The notes: generated by a model from the letters alone, not told the origin. Counted from the first letter of the stretch, positions 8,169-17,188 are shown. The stretch is 64,000 nt of DNA from Roseovarius dicentrarchi (GCF_003316635.1 NZ_QNQP01000014.1:1-64000); one strand, 5' to 3'. Translations and numbers: made by a program.

Positions 8169-8922
8169 GCACCTGAACCCCCTCATTCTGGGCGGCACGA
8201 CCGAGGCAACCGCGCTGTGCGCGGCGCTGGACGCGGCAGGGATTTCCGGCACAGTGTCCTTTGCCGGACGGGTGCGGCGCCCGGTGCGCCAGCCGCTGCC
8301 GCAGCGTGTCGGCGGGTTTGGCGGTGCGGCCGGGCTGGCCGCGTATCTGGCCGCGCAGCGCATCAGCCACGTGATCGACGCCACCCATCCCTTTGCCGCG
8401 CGGATGAGCGCCAATGCCGTGGCCGCGTGCACCGCCGCAAATGTGCCGCTGATCGCGCTGACACGCGCGCCATGGCAGGCCGGGCCGGGCGACGACTGGA
8501 CCCATGTGCCCGATATCGCGGGCGCGGTGGCGGCGCTGGACCGCCCTGCCCTGCGCGTCATGCTGGCGGTGGGGCGGATGCATCTGGCCGAATTTGCGCC
8601 AAATCCGCAGCATTTCTACCTGCTGCGCCTGATTGATGCACCGGATACGCCCCTGCCCCTGCCCGAGTGCACCATCGTGCAGGACCGCGGCCCGTTCAGC
8701 GTGGCGGGCGATCTGGCGCTGATGCGGCGCCACCGGATTGATCTGGTGGTGTCCAAGAATTCCGGCGGCACCGGCGCGGCGGCCAAGATTACCGCCGCCC
8801 GCCAGCTGGGCCTGCCGGTGCTGATGATAGACCGCCCCGCGATCCCGCCGCGCGCCGAGGCGCACAGCCCTGCCGAAGTGCTGGACTGGTTGCGTCATTC
8901 GGGCACCGCGCGCGGCGTATAG
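8167..8922 (+). CDS. cobK: Precorrin-6A reductase CobK, antisense within the cob operon
   Basis: 251 aa. NAD(P)H-dependent reduction of precorrin-6A to precorrin-6B (dihydro). The N-terminal LILGGTTEATALCAAL, the central DATHPFAARMSANA and the late VVSKNSGGTGAAAKI segments are hallmark CobK/CbiJ motifs. It is read opposite to every neighbouring cob gene: its ATG (8167-8169) shares two bases with that of cobL, and its last 28 nt overlap the 3' end of cobJ. CGGAG lies about 10 nt upstream. It therefore needs its own promoter, inside cobL, and escapes the operon riboswitch. Transcripts from both strands could base-pair over the full gene. Confidence 0.93.
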   Translation: MHLNPLILGGTTEATALCAALDAAGISGTVSFAGRVRRPVRQPLPQRVGGFGGAAGLAAYLAAQRISHVIDATHPFAARMSANAVAACTAANVPLIALTRAPWQAGPGDDWTHVPDIAGAVAALDRPALRVMLAVGRMHLAEFAPNPQHFYLLRLIDAPDTPLPLPECTIVQDRGPFSVAGDLALMRRHRIDLVVSKNSGGTGAAAKITAARQLGLPVLMIDRPAIPPRAEAHSPAEVLDWLRHSGTARGV

Positions 8923-9647
8923 ACAAACGGCGCGCCATCCCGCGCGATGATCCGCGTTGCCGAATTGCCAACCAGAACAACGGTGCGCATATCGGCCATA
9001 TCAGGGCGCGCATCGGGCAGCGCAATGACGCGAAGCGACTCTTCCGGGGTGCTGACGGCGCGGGCAAAGATGACGGGGCGCGCGTCACCGCATGCCTCGT
9101 TCAGCACGGCCAGAACGCGGGCGAACCCTTCGGGCCGCGCGCGCGAGCGGGGGTTGTAAAAGGCCATCGCAAAATCGGCCTCAGCCGCCAGCCGCAACCG
9201 CTTTTCGATCAGCGCCCAGGGTTTCAGATTGTCGCTGAGGTTGATCGCGCAGAAATCATGCCCCAGCGGCGCACCCGCCCGCGCCGCCGCCGCCAGCATG
9301 GCGGTGATGCCGGGCAGCACGGCGATATCCAGATCGCGCCAGTGCGGCGGGCCGGCCTCCACCGCCTCGAACACCGCCGAGGCCATGGCGAAAACCCCCG
9401 GATCGCCGGACGAGACGATGACAACATGGCGCCCGTCGCAGGCCATTTGCAGCGCGTGGCGGGCGCGGTCCAGCTCGACCCGGTTGTCGCTGGGATGCAG
9501 CACCAGACCGGGGCGCGGCGCCACCCGCGCGACATAAGGGATATAGCCGACGATATCGGTGGCGCGGTCCAGCGCGCCGCGCACCTCGGGCGTCTCCATT
9601 GCATCCGCGCCCGGCCCCAGCCCGGCAATGACCAGCGATCCGGTCAT
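8895..9647 (-). CDS. cobJ: Precorrin-3B C17-methyltransferase CobJ
   Basis: 250 aa. It methylates C17 and drives ring contraction, giving precorrin-4. Diagnostic segments are VIAGLGPGADAMETPEV at the N-terminus, DIVGYIPYVARV, VSSGDPGVFAMA and DFCAINLSDNLKPW. The start ATG overlaps the cobI stop (ATGA); an upstream in-frame extension is a shadow of cobI. Its 3' end overlaps cobK on the other strand by 28 bp. It is the last gene before the cobK interruption; cobL resumes the minus-strand series about 730 nt later. Confidence 0.94.
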   Translation of the reverse strand: MTGSLVIAGLGPGADAMETPEVRGALDRATDIVGYIPYVARVAPRPGLVLHPSDNRVELDRARHALQMACDGRHVVIVSSGDPGVFAMASAVFEAVEAGPPHWRDLDIAVLPGITAMLAAAARAGAPLGHDFCAINLSDNLKPWALIEKRLRLAAEADFAMAFYNPRSRARPEGFARVLAVLNEACGDARPVIFARAVSTPEESLRVIALPDARPDMADMRTVVLVGNSATRIIARDGAPFVYTPRAVPE

Positions 9648-10387
9648 GGCCGCCGTCCCTGCCCATGCACGATCACGATGGAAAAATAAGGCGTCACGCG
9701 CCCCTCTGCCCCGGCCAGCGGTTGTACGGTCTGCCCCTCCATGCTGGCATATTCGACCAGCCATGCGGCGTCATATTTGCCCGCGCTGCGCAGCGCGCGG
9801 CGCACCTTTTCGATGTTGCGCCCGATCTTCATCACAACCAGCGCATCGGCAGCGGCCATGTGGCGCGCCAGATCATCCTCGGGCAAGGTGGCCATCAGCA
9901 CGGACAACACATCATCGCCCCATGTGACCGGCTGGCCCGTCGCCGTCCATGCCGCCGACATGCCGGTAATGGCAGGCACCACCGCGACCGGCACGTCATC
10001 CTTCAGCCGCTGATAAAGATGCATGAACGATCCGTAGAAAAACGGATCGCCCTCGCACAAGACCACCACATCGGCGCCGCCGCGCGCCAGATCGCGCAGA
10101 TGCGCGGTGCAGCCCTCGTAGAACGCCGACAGCGCCGCGTTATAGCCCGGATCGGTCAGCGGGATTTCGGTGGTGACGGGATATTCCATTGCGTATTCCA
10201 CCGCATCGGGGTGCAGCAGCTCCTCGACAATGGCGCGCGCGCGGCCTGCCCGCCCTTCCTTGCGAAAATAGGCTATATGGCGCGCGCCGGCCAGCAGGCG
10301 GTGGGCGCGCACGCTCATCAGATCGGCGTCGCCGGGGCCAAGGCCGACGCCGTGGATCGTGCCGGGCGCCACCGCGGGGCCGGTCAT
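9644..10387 (-). CDS. cobI: Precorrin-2 C20-methyltransferase CobI
   Basis: 247 aa. SAM-dependent methylation of precorrin-2 at C20 to precorrin-3A. Family features include HGVGLGPGDADLMSVRA, the IAYFRKEGRAGRAR stretch and VLCEGDPFFYGSFMHLY. The ATG at 10387 overlaps the cobH stop as ATGA. An open frame running further upstream is a shadow of cobH and is rejected. Overlapping junctions on both sides imply coupled translation with cobH and cobJ. Confidence 0.93.
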   Translation of the reverse strand: MTGPAVAPGTIHGVGLGPGDADLMSVRAHRLLAGARHIAYFRKEGRAGRARAIVEELLHPDAVEYAMEYPVTTEIPLTDPGYNAALSAFYEGCTAHLRDLARGGADVVVLCEGDPFFYGSFMHLYQRLKDDVPVAVVPAITGMSAAWTATGQPVTWGDDVLSVLMATLPEDDLARHMAAADALVVMKIGRNIEKVRRALRSAGKYDAAWLVEYASMEGQTVQPLAGAEGRVTPYFSIVIVHGQGRRP

Positions 10388-11013
10388 TCCGCGCGGCTCG
10401 CGATGGCGTTGATCGCGGCCACGGTGATGGCGCTGCCGCCCAGACGCCCCTCGACAATGCAGCAGGGCACGGGCGGCGCGGCCCACAGCGCGTCCTTGCT
10501 TTCGCGCGCCCCGACGAACCCGACGGGGCAGCCGATGATCGCCGCGGGGCGCGGACAATCCGGGTCCGCCAGCATGTTCAGCAGGTGAAACAGCGCGGTC
10601 GGCGCGTTGCCGATCGCCACCAGCGCGCCCTCCAGATGCGGGCGCCACAGCTCCAGCGCGGCGGCAGAGCGGGTGTTGGACATTTGCGCCGCCAGCCCCG
10701 GCACGGCGGGATCGCGCAGGGTGCAGATCACCTGGTTATCCTTTGGCAGGCGGGTGCGCGTCACGCCTTCGCTGACCATATGCGCGTCGCACAGGATCGG
10801 CGCACCGGCGGCCAGCGCGGCGCGGGCGGCGGTGGCAAAACCGGGCGACATGCGGATGTGACGCTCCAGCCCGACCATGCCGGCGGCGTGGATCATGCGC
10901 ACGGCAATCGGCTCCTCGCTTGCGTCAAAGCGGGCCAGATCGGCCTCGGCGCGGATCATCGCAAAGGATTGCGCATAAATCGCGGCGCCGTTCGTCTCAT
11001 ACGTGTGGATCAT
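10384..11013 (-). CDS. cobH: Precorrin-8X methylmutase CobH
   Basis: 209 aa. A cofactor-free mutase that shifts the C11 methyl to C12, giving hydrogenobyrinic acid. It has the conserved VRMIHAAGMVGLERHIRMS segment, whose His is the expected proton donor, and the GCPVGFVGARESK motif near the C-terminus. The length is normal. Its ATG overlaps the cobG stop and its stop overlaps the cobI start, both as ATGA. Placing the last corrin-ring step early in the operon is common in alphaproteobacterial cob clusters. Confidence 0.93.
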   Translation of the reverse strand: MIHTYETNGAAIYAQSFAMIRAEADLARFDASEEPIAVRMIHAAGMVGLERHIRMSPGFATAARAALAAGAPILCDAHMVSEGVTRTRLPKDNQVICTLRDPAVPGLAAQMSNTRSAAALELWRPHLEGALVAIGNAPTALFHLLNMLADPDCPRPAAIIGCPVGFVGARESKDALWAAPPVPCCIVEGRLGGSAITVAAINAIASRAE

Positions 11014-12152
11014 GGTGTTTTGCTCAATGTGTTATGCTCAAATTCGGCCAGAATGTCATCGGGGTGACGCCCGCATCGCTCAGGTGTATCGCCAGCACTG
11101 CCGCGCCGCAGCATGTCAAACCGGCCATCGCGGCCAATCAGCGTCACATCCGCAGGCGCCTGCCGCGCACAGCCTTTGGCGCAGCCCGACACATGCAGCG
11201 TGCCGGATATGTGCGGCGCGAGGGCGCGCGCAAGGACGCGCGTCTCGACACTGGCCGAGGGGCAAAGGGGCGCGCCGGGGCAGGCATCGGCCCGCATCAG
11301 CGGATCGTCCGCGTCTGTGACAAACGCCGCGTCACCCGGTGGCGCGCCGCCCTCCAGCAGCAGCATCCGCCACGGTGTCAGGCGGATGCCGGGCAAGTCT
11401 TGCGCGGCGATCACGCGGCAGAGGGCGGCGGCATCCACATGCCCGAACGCCGCGCCGATCAGCGCGCCGCCATGATGCGCGCCGATGCGGGGCGCGGGCG
11501 CGGGCGCCAGCGCGGGCGCATCGCACCATTCGGGCGGCAAGGGCATCTGCGCAAGGACGCGCGCCATCCGCCGCCGCTCGGACGTGATGCGCGCGGCCAG
11601 CCAGTGGGCCATGTCGATCAGCGCCGGAAGGGCGGTTTCTTCGATCACGGCGCGCCCGGCCGCCGCGCCATCCGCGCGCAGGATCAGGCCATGCGCGCTC
11701 CGCTCGATCCGTATATCGGCGCTGGCGGCATCCAGGCAGGGCTGCGGCCCGCAATCGACGGCAAAGCCGACCTTGGCGGGCAGATCCGGCAGATCGCCCA
11801 GCCGGTCCAGCAGCGCCAGCGATAGGCCGTGCGTCACATCGCCCGCCTGCCAGAACGGCGCCACCAGAATATTGCGCCGCGCCTCCAGCGCCGGGTCCGT
11901 GTCCAGCAGGCCCAGCCCCGCCAGCGCGGCCAGCAGCGCGTCGTGATCCCCCGGCGGCACGCCGCGGATCTGCACATTCGCCCGGCTGGTCAGGTCCAGA
12001 TAGCCCTGCCCGTACCGCTGCGCCAGATCGCATAGGCTAAGAGCCTGCTGCGCGCTCAGCCGCGCCAGCGCCGGGCGGATGCGCACCACCAGACCGTCGG
12101 CGGCCATCATCGGGCGATGCGCGCCGGGGCACCAGCCCTTGACCCCGCTCAT
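11010..12152 (-). CDS. cobG: Precorrin-3B synthase CobG (aerobic)
   Basis: 380 aa. The oxygen-using Fe-S monooxygenase that converts precorrin-3A to precorrin-3B; its presence marks the aerobic pathway. It belongs to the sulfite/nitrite reductase fold family: N-terminal ferredoxin-like half with SRANVQIRGV, then C-terminal Cys motifs CPGAPLCPS and SGCAKGCA, which supply the four ligands of a 4Fe-4S cluster. The ATG at 12152 overlaps the cobN stop as ATGA and gives MSGVKGWCPGAHRPM, the normal family N-terminus. An in-frame start 16 codons upstream is rejected. Confidence 0.93.
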   Translation of the reverse strand: MSGVKGWCPGAHRPMMAADGLVVRIRPALARLSAQQALSLCDLAQRYGQGYLDLTSRANVQIRGVPPGDHDALLAALAGLGLLDTDPALEARRNILVAPFWQAGDVTHGLSLALLDRLGDLPDLPAKVGFAVDCGPQPCLDAASADIRIERSAHGLILRADGAAAGRAVIEETALPALIDMAHWLAARITSERRRMARVLAQMPLPPEWCDAPALAPAPAPRIGAHHGGALIGAAFGHVDAAALCRVIAAQDLPGIRLTPWRMLLLEGGAPPGDAAFVTDADDPLMRADACPGAPLCPSASVETRVLARALAPHISGTLHVSGCAKGCARQAPADVTLIGRDGRFDMLRRGSAGDTPERCGRHPDDILAEFEHNTLSKTP

Positions 12153-15100
12153 GCGCCCGCCCCCGGCTGCGCCATCACCGAATTGCGCCGCGTCTGCCAC
12201 AGCCCCGCCTCCAGCAGCGCGGCAAAGCGGGCGCGCATGGCGCGGTGCGCGTCGGGGTTGGCATCGCGCAGGAACGCATCGGTTTCGGGATCGCCCAGCG
12301 TGGCATCATGGTAGAGGTCGAACAGATGCGGCGGCACCGCGCCCGCCAGATGCGCGAAACTGGCCATGTGATCCAGCGTGGCGGCGATTTCGGCGGCGCC
12401 GCGAAACCCGTGCTGCTTCATGCCATTGATCCAGCCGGGATTGGCGGCGCGGGCGCGCACGACGCGCCCGATTTCCTCGGGCAGCGCGCGGGCGCGGGGG
12501 CGCGCGGGGTCGGTGTTGTCCAGATGATAAAGCGCGGCGCGCCCGCCCGTCACGGCCTGCGCGGCGGCAAAGCCCGCCTCGTGCGCGGCGTAATCGCCCG
12601 CCAGCAGCAGATCGGTTTCGGGCAGGTCCTGCGCATGGACGAAACTGCCCGCACCGGCGACGCGGGCGCGAATGCCGGGCGCATCATGTGTGGCCGCCTC
12701 GCCGTCCAGCGCCCATGCGCTGGCGTTCAGCCATGCCTGCCCGGCGCGCGCGCGGCCCGCATCGCTATAGTCGTCCAGCGCGGTGCCCATCCCCAGCCCG
12801 AAGGACCCCGGCGCGGGGCCGTACACGCGCGCCAGATCGGCCTGCCCGGCATAGGGGTTCCACTCGGGCGCCTCGTCCCGCGCGGCAAGCGCGCGCACGG
12901 CTTGCCCGAACAGCGCCGACAGGGTCGGGAACACATCACGAAACAGGCCCGAGACGCGCAAGGTGACGTCGATGCGCGGGCGGTCCAGCTCGGCCAGCGG
13001 CAGCACCTCGATACCCGACACCCGCTCGGACCCGGCATCCCAGACGGGCCGCACCCCCAGAAGGTGCAGCGCCATGGCGAAATCCTCGCCCGCTGTGCGC
13101 ATGGTGGCCGACCCCCACAGATCGACGACCACGCCGCGCGGCCAGTCGCCCTCGTCCTGCAGGTGGCGGCGCGTCAGCTCGGCCGCCAGCCGGATGCCTT
13201 GCGCGTGCGCGGCGCGGGTCGGCACCGCGCGCGGATCGGTGGTATAGAGGTTGCGCCCGGTCGGCAGCACATCGCGCCGCCCCCGGTAGGGCGATCCCGA
13301 AGGCCCCGCCGCAATGCGCCGCCCGTCCAGCGCATCCAAGAGCGCCTGCCGCTCGCCCGCGACGGAAATAGCGGTGTCAAACGGCGCCGCGGCGCGCGGC
13401 GCGCGGCCCCAGATATGCAGCCCCTCGCCGAACTGGCTTTCCTTGATGTCGCAAACGAAACGGTCGATCCGGGTGATCGCCTCGGCGCTACACGCCGCGA
13501 GGTCCAGACCCAGATCCTGCTCGACCCCCTGCGCCTGCGCCTCCTCGCGGATATCGCCTTGCAGCCGGTCTCGGCGGCGCGGGTCCAGCCCGTCGGCGTT
13601 GGAAAACTCGTCCAAGAGCGCCTCAAGCCGGGCCAGACGGTCGGGCGTGCCGCTGGCGCGCTGGGGCGGCGGGATATGGCCCAGCGTGACCGCGCCGATG
13701 CGCCGCTTGGCCTGCGCCGCCTCGCCGGGGTCGTTGACGATGAAGGGGTATATCACCGGCAGCGCGCCGGTCAGAACCTCGGGCCAGCATGTCTCCGACA
13801 GGGCCACCGATTTGCCCGGCAGCCATTCCAGCGTGCCATGCGCGCCGATATGCACCATGGCATCCGCGCGGCCTTGCAGCCACAGATAGAACGCCACATA
13901 GGCATGGCGCGGCGTGCGGGCCATGTCGTGATAGCTGTCCTCGCGACCCTTGGGCGTATCCCGTTCAGGCTGTAGCGCGATCCATGCGGTGCCGCGCTGG
14001 ATGGCGGCGAAGTGAAAGGCACCGCCTTGGCAATCGGGGTCATCCTCGGGCGCGCCCCAGACGTCGGCCAGCGTTTTTCGCAATTCTTCGGGCAGATGCG
14101 CCAATGCCGCCTTGTACTCCGCCAGCGGCCACGCGGTGCTGCGCTCCGAAAGCGCCTCCTGCAAGGGCGCATCATCCGAACCGATATCATATCCGGCAGC
14201 GCCCAGATCATTCAGGATCGCGCCCGCCGATTGCGGCGCGTCAAGGCCGACGGCGTGGCCCATGTTCCAGTCCTTGCCGGGATAGGTGGACAGGATCAGC
14301 GCCACGCGCCGCTGCGCGGGCGGGGTCGCGGCCAGCCGGGTCCAGCCCTGAACGCGCCTCGCAATCGCCGCGATCCGGCCCGTATCGGCGCGGTGGGCAA
14401 AGCGCGAATATTGCAGATGCGCGTCCTCTTTGCCCGGATCCTTGAAGCTGGCGACGCCGCCCATGATGCGCCCGTCCACCTCGGGCAGGACGACATGCAT
14501 CGCCAGATCGGCAGGCGACAGCCCCCGCTCGGCCCCCGCCCACGCCTTGCGGGTGGAGGTGGCCAGCGCCACCTGAAACACCGGCACGCCGCCTGCGTCC
14601 AGCGGCGACGCGCCGCCCGCCCCCTTGCCGGAGAACGCGGTGGCGTTGACGATGGCGGCAGGCGCCAGATGCGCCACCTGCCGCGCCAGCCAGCCCGCCG
14701 CCTCGGGTGCCTTCAGCGACGGGGCAAAGAGCGCGATCACGTCAAAGCCGCGCGCGCGAAAGGCGGCAAACAGCGCCGCGATGGGCGCCAGATCGGCAGC
14801 CACAAGGTAGGACCGGTAGAACACCACCGCGATGCGCGGCGCGCCCGCCAGCGCGTCTTCGGCCCCCAGCGCCAGAACCGGGCAACAGGCCCCCTCCTCC
14901 GGCGTCCAGGCGCCGACGGCGGGCAGCGATTTGGCGCCGCGCACCGGCCCGGCATAGAGCCCCGCGGCCAGCGCCATCTGCGCCAGCGCGGCCTGCGCCG
15001 CCACCGCGCCGCCCGCATCGCATAAATGCGCCAGCCGCCGCAGCGTTGACGTGGGCAATGTCGAGATTTCGTCCAGCCGCGCATCGGGCCGCCCGTCGGC

Positions 15101-15454
15101 GGGCAGAACGGCCAGCGCGATGCCCTTTTGCTGCGCCAGCGCGCGGATGCTTTGCAGCCCGTAGGGCCAGTAGGGCACGCCGCCGATCAGCCGGATCAGG
15201 ATGCCGCGCGCGCCGCTCAGCGTCTGTTCGATATAGGTATCGACCGACAGGGGATGTTTCAGCGCCACGATATTGGCCAGCCGCAGCGACGGCATCCGCC
15301 CGTCCGGCCCGCCGCCGCGGTGCCAGCCTTCCGCAAAGGCGCCAAGGTCGGAATCCGACAGCGACAGCACCACCAGATCGGCGGCATCCTGCCCAAGATC
15401 CATCGGCGTGTCGGCCTCGTCCAGCCCGTGACTTTCGCGGAAGATGACGTGCAT
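12149..15454 (-). CDS. cobN: Cobaltochelatase subunit CobN
   Basis: 1101 aa, somewhat shorter than the roughly 1250-1275 aa of well-known CobN proteins. It is the large tetrapyrrole-binding subunit of the ATP-dependent CobNST complex that inserts cobalt into hydrogenobyrinic acid a,c-diamide. Family segments visible are HIGAHGTLEWLPGKSVALS, VVVDLWGSATMRTAGEDFA and GFRGAAEIAATLDHM near the C-terminus. The protein is homologous to magnesium chelatase subunit H. cobS and cobT are not in this window. The start lies 4 nt after the cobW stop. Long antisense open frames across it are GC-rich shadows. Confidence 0.93.
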   Translation of the reverse strand: MHVIFRESHGLDEADTPMDLGQDAADLVVLSLSDSDLGAFAEGWHRGGGPDGRMPSLRLANIVALKHPLSVDTYIEQTLSGARGILIRLIGGVPYWPYGLQSIRALAQQKGIALAVLPADGRPDARLDEISTLPTSTLRRLAHLCDAGGAVAAQAALAQMALAAGLYAGPVRGAKSLPAVGAWTPEEGACCPVLALGAEDALAGAPRIAVVFYRSYLVAADLAPIAALFAAFRARGFDVIALFAPSLKAPEAAGWLARQVAHLAPAAIVNATAFSGKGAGGASPLDAGGVPVFQVALATSTRKAWAGAERGLSPADLAMHVVLPEVDGRIMGGVASFKDPGKEDAHLQYSRFAHRADTGRIAAIARRVQGWTRLAATPPAQRRVALILSTYPGKDWNMGHAVGLDAPQSAGAILNDLGAAGYDIGSDDAPLQEALSERSTAWPLAEYKAALAHLPEELRKTLADVWGAPEDDPDCQGGAFHFAAIQRGTAWIALQPERDTPKGREDSYHDMARTPRHAYVAFYLWLQGRADAMVHIGAHGTLEWLPGKSVALSETCWPEVLTGALPVIYPFIVNDPGEAAQAKRRIGAVTLGHIPPPQRASGTPDRLARLEALLDEFSNADGLDPRRRDRLQGDIREEAQAQGVEQDLGLDLAACSAEAITRIDRFVCDIKESQFGEGLHIWGRAPRAAAPFDTAISVAGERQALLDALDGRRIAAGPSGSPYRGRRDVLPTGRNLYTTDPRAVPTRAAHAQGIRLAAELTRRHLQDEGDWPRGVVVDLWGSATMRTAGEDFAMALHLLGVRPVWDAGSERVSGIEVLPLAELDRPRIDVTLRVSGLFRDVFPTLSALFGQAVRALAARDEAPEWNPYAGQADLARVYGPAPGSFGLGMGTALDDYSDAGRARAGQAWLNASAWALDGEAATHDAPGIRARVAGAGSFVHAQDLPETDLLLAGDYAAHEAGFAAAQAVTGGRAALYHLDNTDPARPRARALPEEIGRVVRARAANPGWINGMKQHGFRGAAEIAATLDHMASFAHLAGAVPPHLFDLYHDATLGDPETDAFLRDANPDAHRAMRARFAALLEAGLWQTRRNSVMAQPGAGA

Positions 15455-15458
15455 GGCG

Positions 15459-16517
15459 CTACTCGGCGGCCTGCGCGCGCGCGGCGCCCAGTGCGGCGCG
15501 GATCACGTCCGCGTTGATGTCGTCATGCTCGGCGATCACCACCAGACGGCCCTGCCGCGCCTCATTCGGCGCCCACGGGCGGTCGAACTGGTGACGCACC
15601 CGCGCGCCCACGGCCTGCACCAGCAGGCGCATCGGTTTGCCGGTCACGGCGGCGTGGCCCTTGATGCGCAGGATGTTGTGATCGCGCGCCAGCCCTTCGA
15701 TGACGCGGACCAGATCGGCGGGATCGGCGAGTTCGGGGATGTCCACGACGATGCTTTCAAAATCGTCATGCTCGTGATCGTCCGCGCCGTCGTGATGGGA
15801 CGGGCGCGCATCAAGGTCATCCTCGGCGGCCGCCTCAAGCCCCAGAATGATGCGCGGGTCGATCATGCCCTCGGCCACTTCGATCACCGGGATCGGGCGC
15901 GGGGATTCGGCGGCGACGATTTCCTTGGCGCGGGCCACGCCCTCCGGTCCGGCCAGATCGGGCTTGGTCAGCAGGATGATGTCGGCGCATGAAATCTGGT
16001 CGCCGAACACTTCCGATAGCGGCGTTTCGTGGTCGATGCTGTCATCGGCCAGCCGCTGCGCATCGACGCGGGCGACGTCGGTGGCAAACCGGCCCGCCGC
16101 CACGGCCTCGGCATCGGCCAGCGCGATCACGCCGTCCACGGTGATTTTCGAGCGGATGTCGGGCCAGTCGAACGCCTTCAGCAGCGGTTTGGGCAGCGCA
16201 AGGCCCGACGTTTCGATCAGGATGTGATCGGGGCGCGGATCCAGCGCCATCAGCGCCTCGATCGTGGGGATGAAATCATCGGCCACGGTGCAGCAGATGC
16301 AGCCATTGGCCAGCTCCATGATGTTTTCTGCCGGGCAATCGGGGATCGCGCAGGATTTCAGGATCTCGCCATCGACGCCCACATCGCCGAATTCATTGAC
16401 GATCACCGCCAGCCGCTTGCCGCCCGGATTCTGCATCAGCTGGCGCACCAGCGTGGTTTTGCCCGACCCGAGAAAGCCGGTGATGACGGTGACGGGAAGT
16501 TTTGACAGATCAGACAT
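15459..16517 (-). CDS. cobW: CobW family GTP-dependent metallochaperone
   Basis: 352 aa. A G3E-family P-loop GTPase believed to deliver cobalt to the CobN chelatase. The Walker A motif GFLGSGKTT is at residues 14-22, the metal-binding CICC at 73-76 within NGCICCTV, and LIETSGLALPKP follows. An Asp/His-rich stretch around SHHDGADDHEHDD precedes the C-terminal domain and may bind additional metal. The ATG at 16517 overlaps the upstream DUF1636 gene by 8 nt and cobN follows after 4 nt. The position directly before cobN supports a cobalt role rather than the zinc role of other COG0523 proteins. Confidence 0.92.
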   Translation of the reverse strand: MSDLSKLPVTVITGFLGSGKTTLVRQLMQNPGGKRLAVIVNEFGDVGVDGEILKSCAIPDCPAENIMELANGCICCTVADDFIPTIEALMALDPRPDHILIETSGLALPKPLLKAFDWPDIRSKITVDGVIALADAEAVAAGRFATDVARVDAQRLADDSIDHETPLSEVFGDQISCADIILLTKPDLAGPEGVARAKEIVAAESPRPIPVIEVAEGMIDPRIILGLEAAAEDDLDARPSHHDGADDHEHDDFESIVVDIPELADPADLVRVIEGLARDHNILRIKGHAAVTGKPMRLLVQAVGARVRHQFDRPWAPNEARQGRLVVIAEHDDINADVIRAALGAARAQAAE

Positions 16518-16914
16518 TTTCAGCCTCCAGTGGGGGAATACGCGCAACGCAGTTACGCTTGAAATGCTCGGGCCGCGCGCGCCAGGGGATCAGCCCATCG
16601 GGCTGCGCATGATACTGCGCGGCGCCGTCCATGATCGTGGCGGCGCCTGCCACCTCATCGACATTGCCGAACACATAGGTCCAGCGCGCGCCGCCGCGCA
16701 GCGCGACGGTGCAGCCGTGATCGCAGTTTTGCAGACATTCCACCGGCGTCAGGCGCACACCCTCGGGCCGGGGCAGCGCGGCCAGCGCATCGAACAGCAC
16801 CTGGCCCGGCCAGCGGTCATCGACGCCGGTATCGGCGCGCCCGCGGCGGCATTTGATGCAGACCAGCAATTCGGCAGGCGCGTCAGCGCAATCTTTCATG
16901 GCCATCGGCCCCAT
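16510..16914 (-). CDS. DUF1636 small Cys-rich protein, first gene of the cob operon
   Basis: 134 aa if the ATG at 16914 is used; two further in-frame ATGs (16905, 16899) follow within five codons, and the last has a GGGGC sequence at a suitable distance. Five Cys are placed as C19-x2-C22 and C60-x3-C64-x3-C68, resembling a thioredoxin-fold 2Fe-2S ferredoxin or metal-binding protein. It matches the family known as DUF1636, regularly found in cob operons. The exact role is unknown; a redox or metal-handling function for CobG or cobalt delivery fits the context. It is the first gene after the operon riboswitch and overlaps cobW by 8 nt. Confidence 0.82.
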   Translation of the reverse strand: MGPMAMKDCADAPAELLVCIKCRRGRADTGVDDRWPGQVLFDALAALPRPEGVRLTPVECLQNCDHGCTVALRGGARWTYVFGNVDEVAGAATIMDGAAQYHAQPDGLIPWRARPEHFKRNCVARIPPLEAENV

Positions 16915-17005
16915 ATATCATGGGACGCGGGCATGAAATGGCGAGAGGATACCGACAGCCGGAATCGCCCCGACACCGACACACCCCGTCCGGTTTCGTC
17001 CTTTG

Positions 17006-17188
17006 CGTGCTGGCAGGTCTCCCGGCTTGCGGATTTCGGGCGCTTGGCCCTGCGGTTGATCGGCCTTCCCGGCGGTTGCCAGTGGCGGTGATCAACCTTT
17101 CCGGTCACGGTCGCGGGGGCGGCTGTGCTTGACCGCGACGTCGCGCGGCTGCACATTCCCTTTTCACCTGCCGAGGCAGGCACCAACA
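17006..17188 (-). promoter_or_regulatory. Cobalamin riboswitch of the main cob operon
   Basis: On the minus strand it starts near GTTGGTGCCTG (about 17176-17188). The GCCCCCGCGACCGT core, CCACTGG (17090-17095) and the B12 box ending GGGAGACCTGCC (17012-17031) follow. The GGGAAGG element before the box is also present. About 95 nt separate the box from the DUF1636 start, room for an expression platform. A TTGACA -35-like hexamer on the minus strand at 17219-17224 could drive it, although no good -10 is visible. Binding of adenosylcobalamin should repress the whole minus-strand operon. Confidence 0.93.
17129..17157 (+). promoter_or_regulatory. Possible cobO promoter inside the antisense riboswitch DNA
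   Basis: TTGACC (17129-17134) and CACATT (17152-17157) are separated by 17 nt, a sigma70-like layout, about 85 nt upstream of cobO. Because the spacer between the riboswitch 5' end and cobO is only about 50 nt, a cobO promoter is expected to overlap the riboswitch template on the other strand. This is a pattern match only. Confidence 0.3.

Noticed and set aside
12245..15447. Large antisense open frames across cobN
   Set aside because: High GC content gives long stop-free antisense frames. Their products are Arg/Ala/Pro-rich and show no motif, while cobN is clearly coding.
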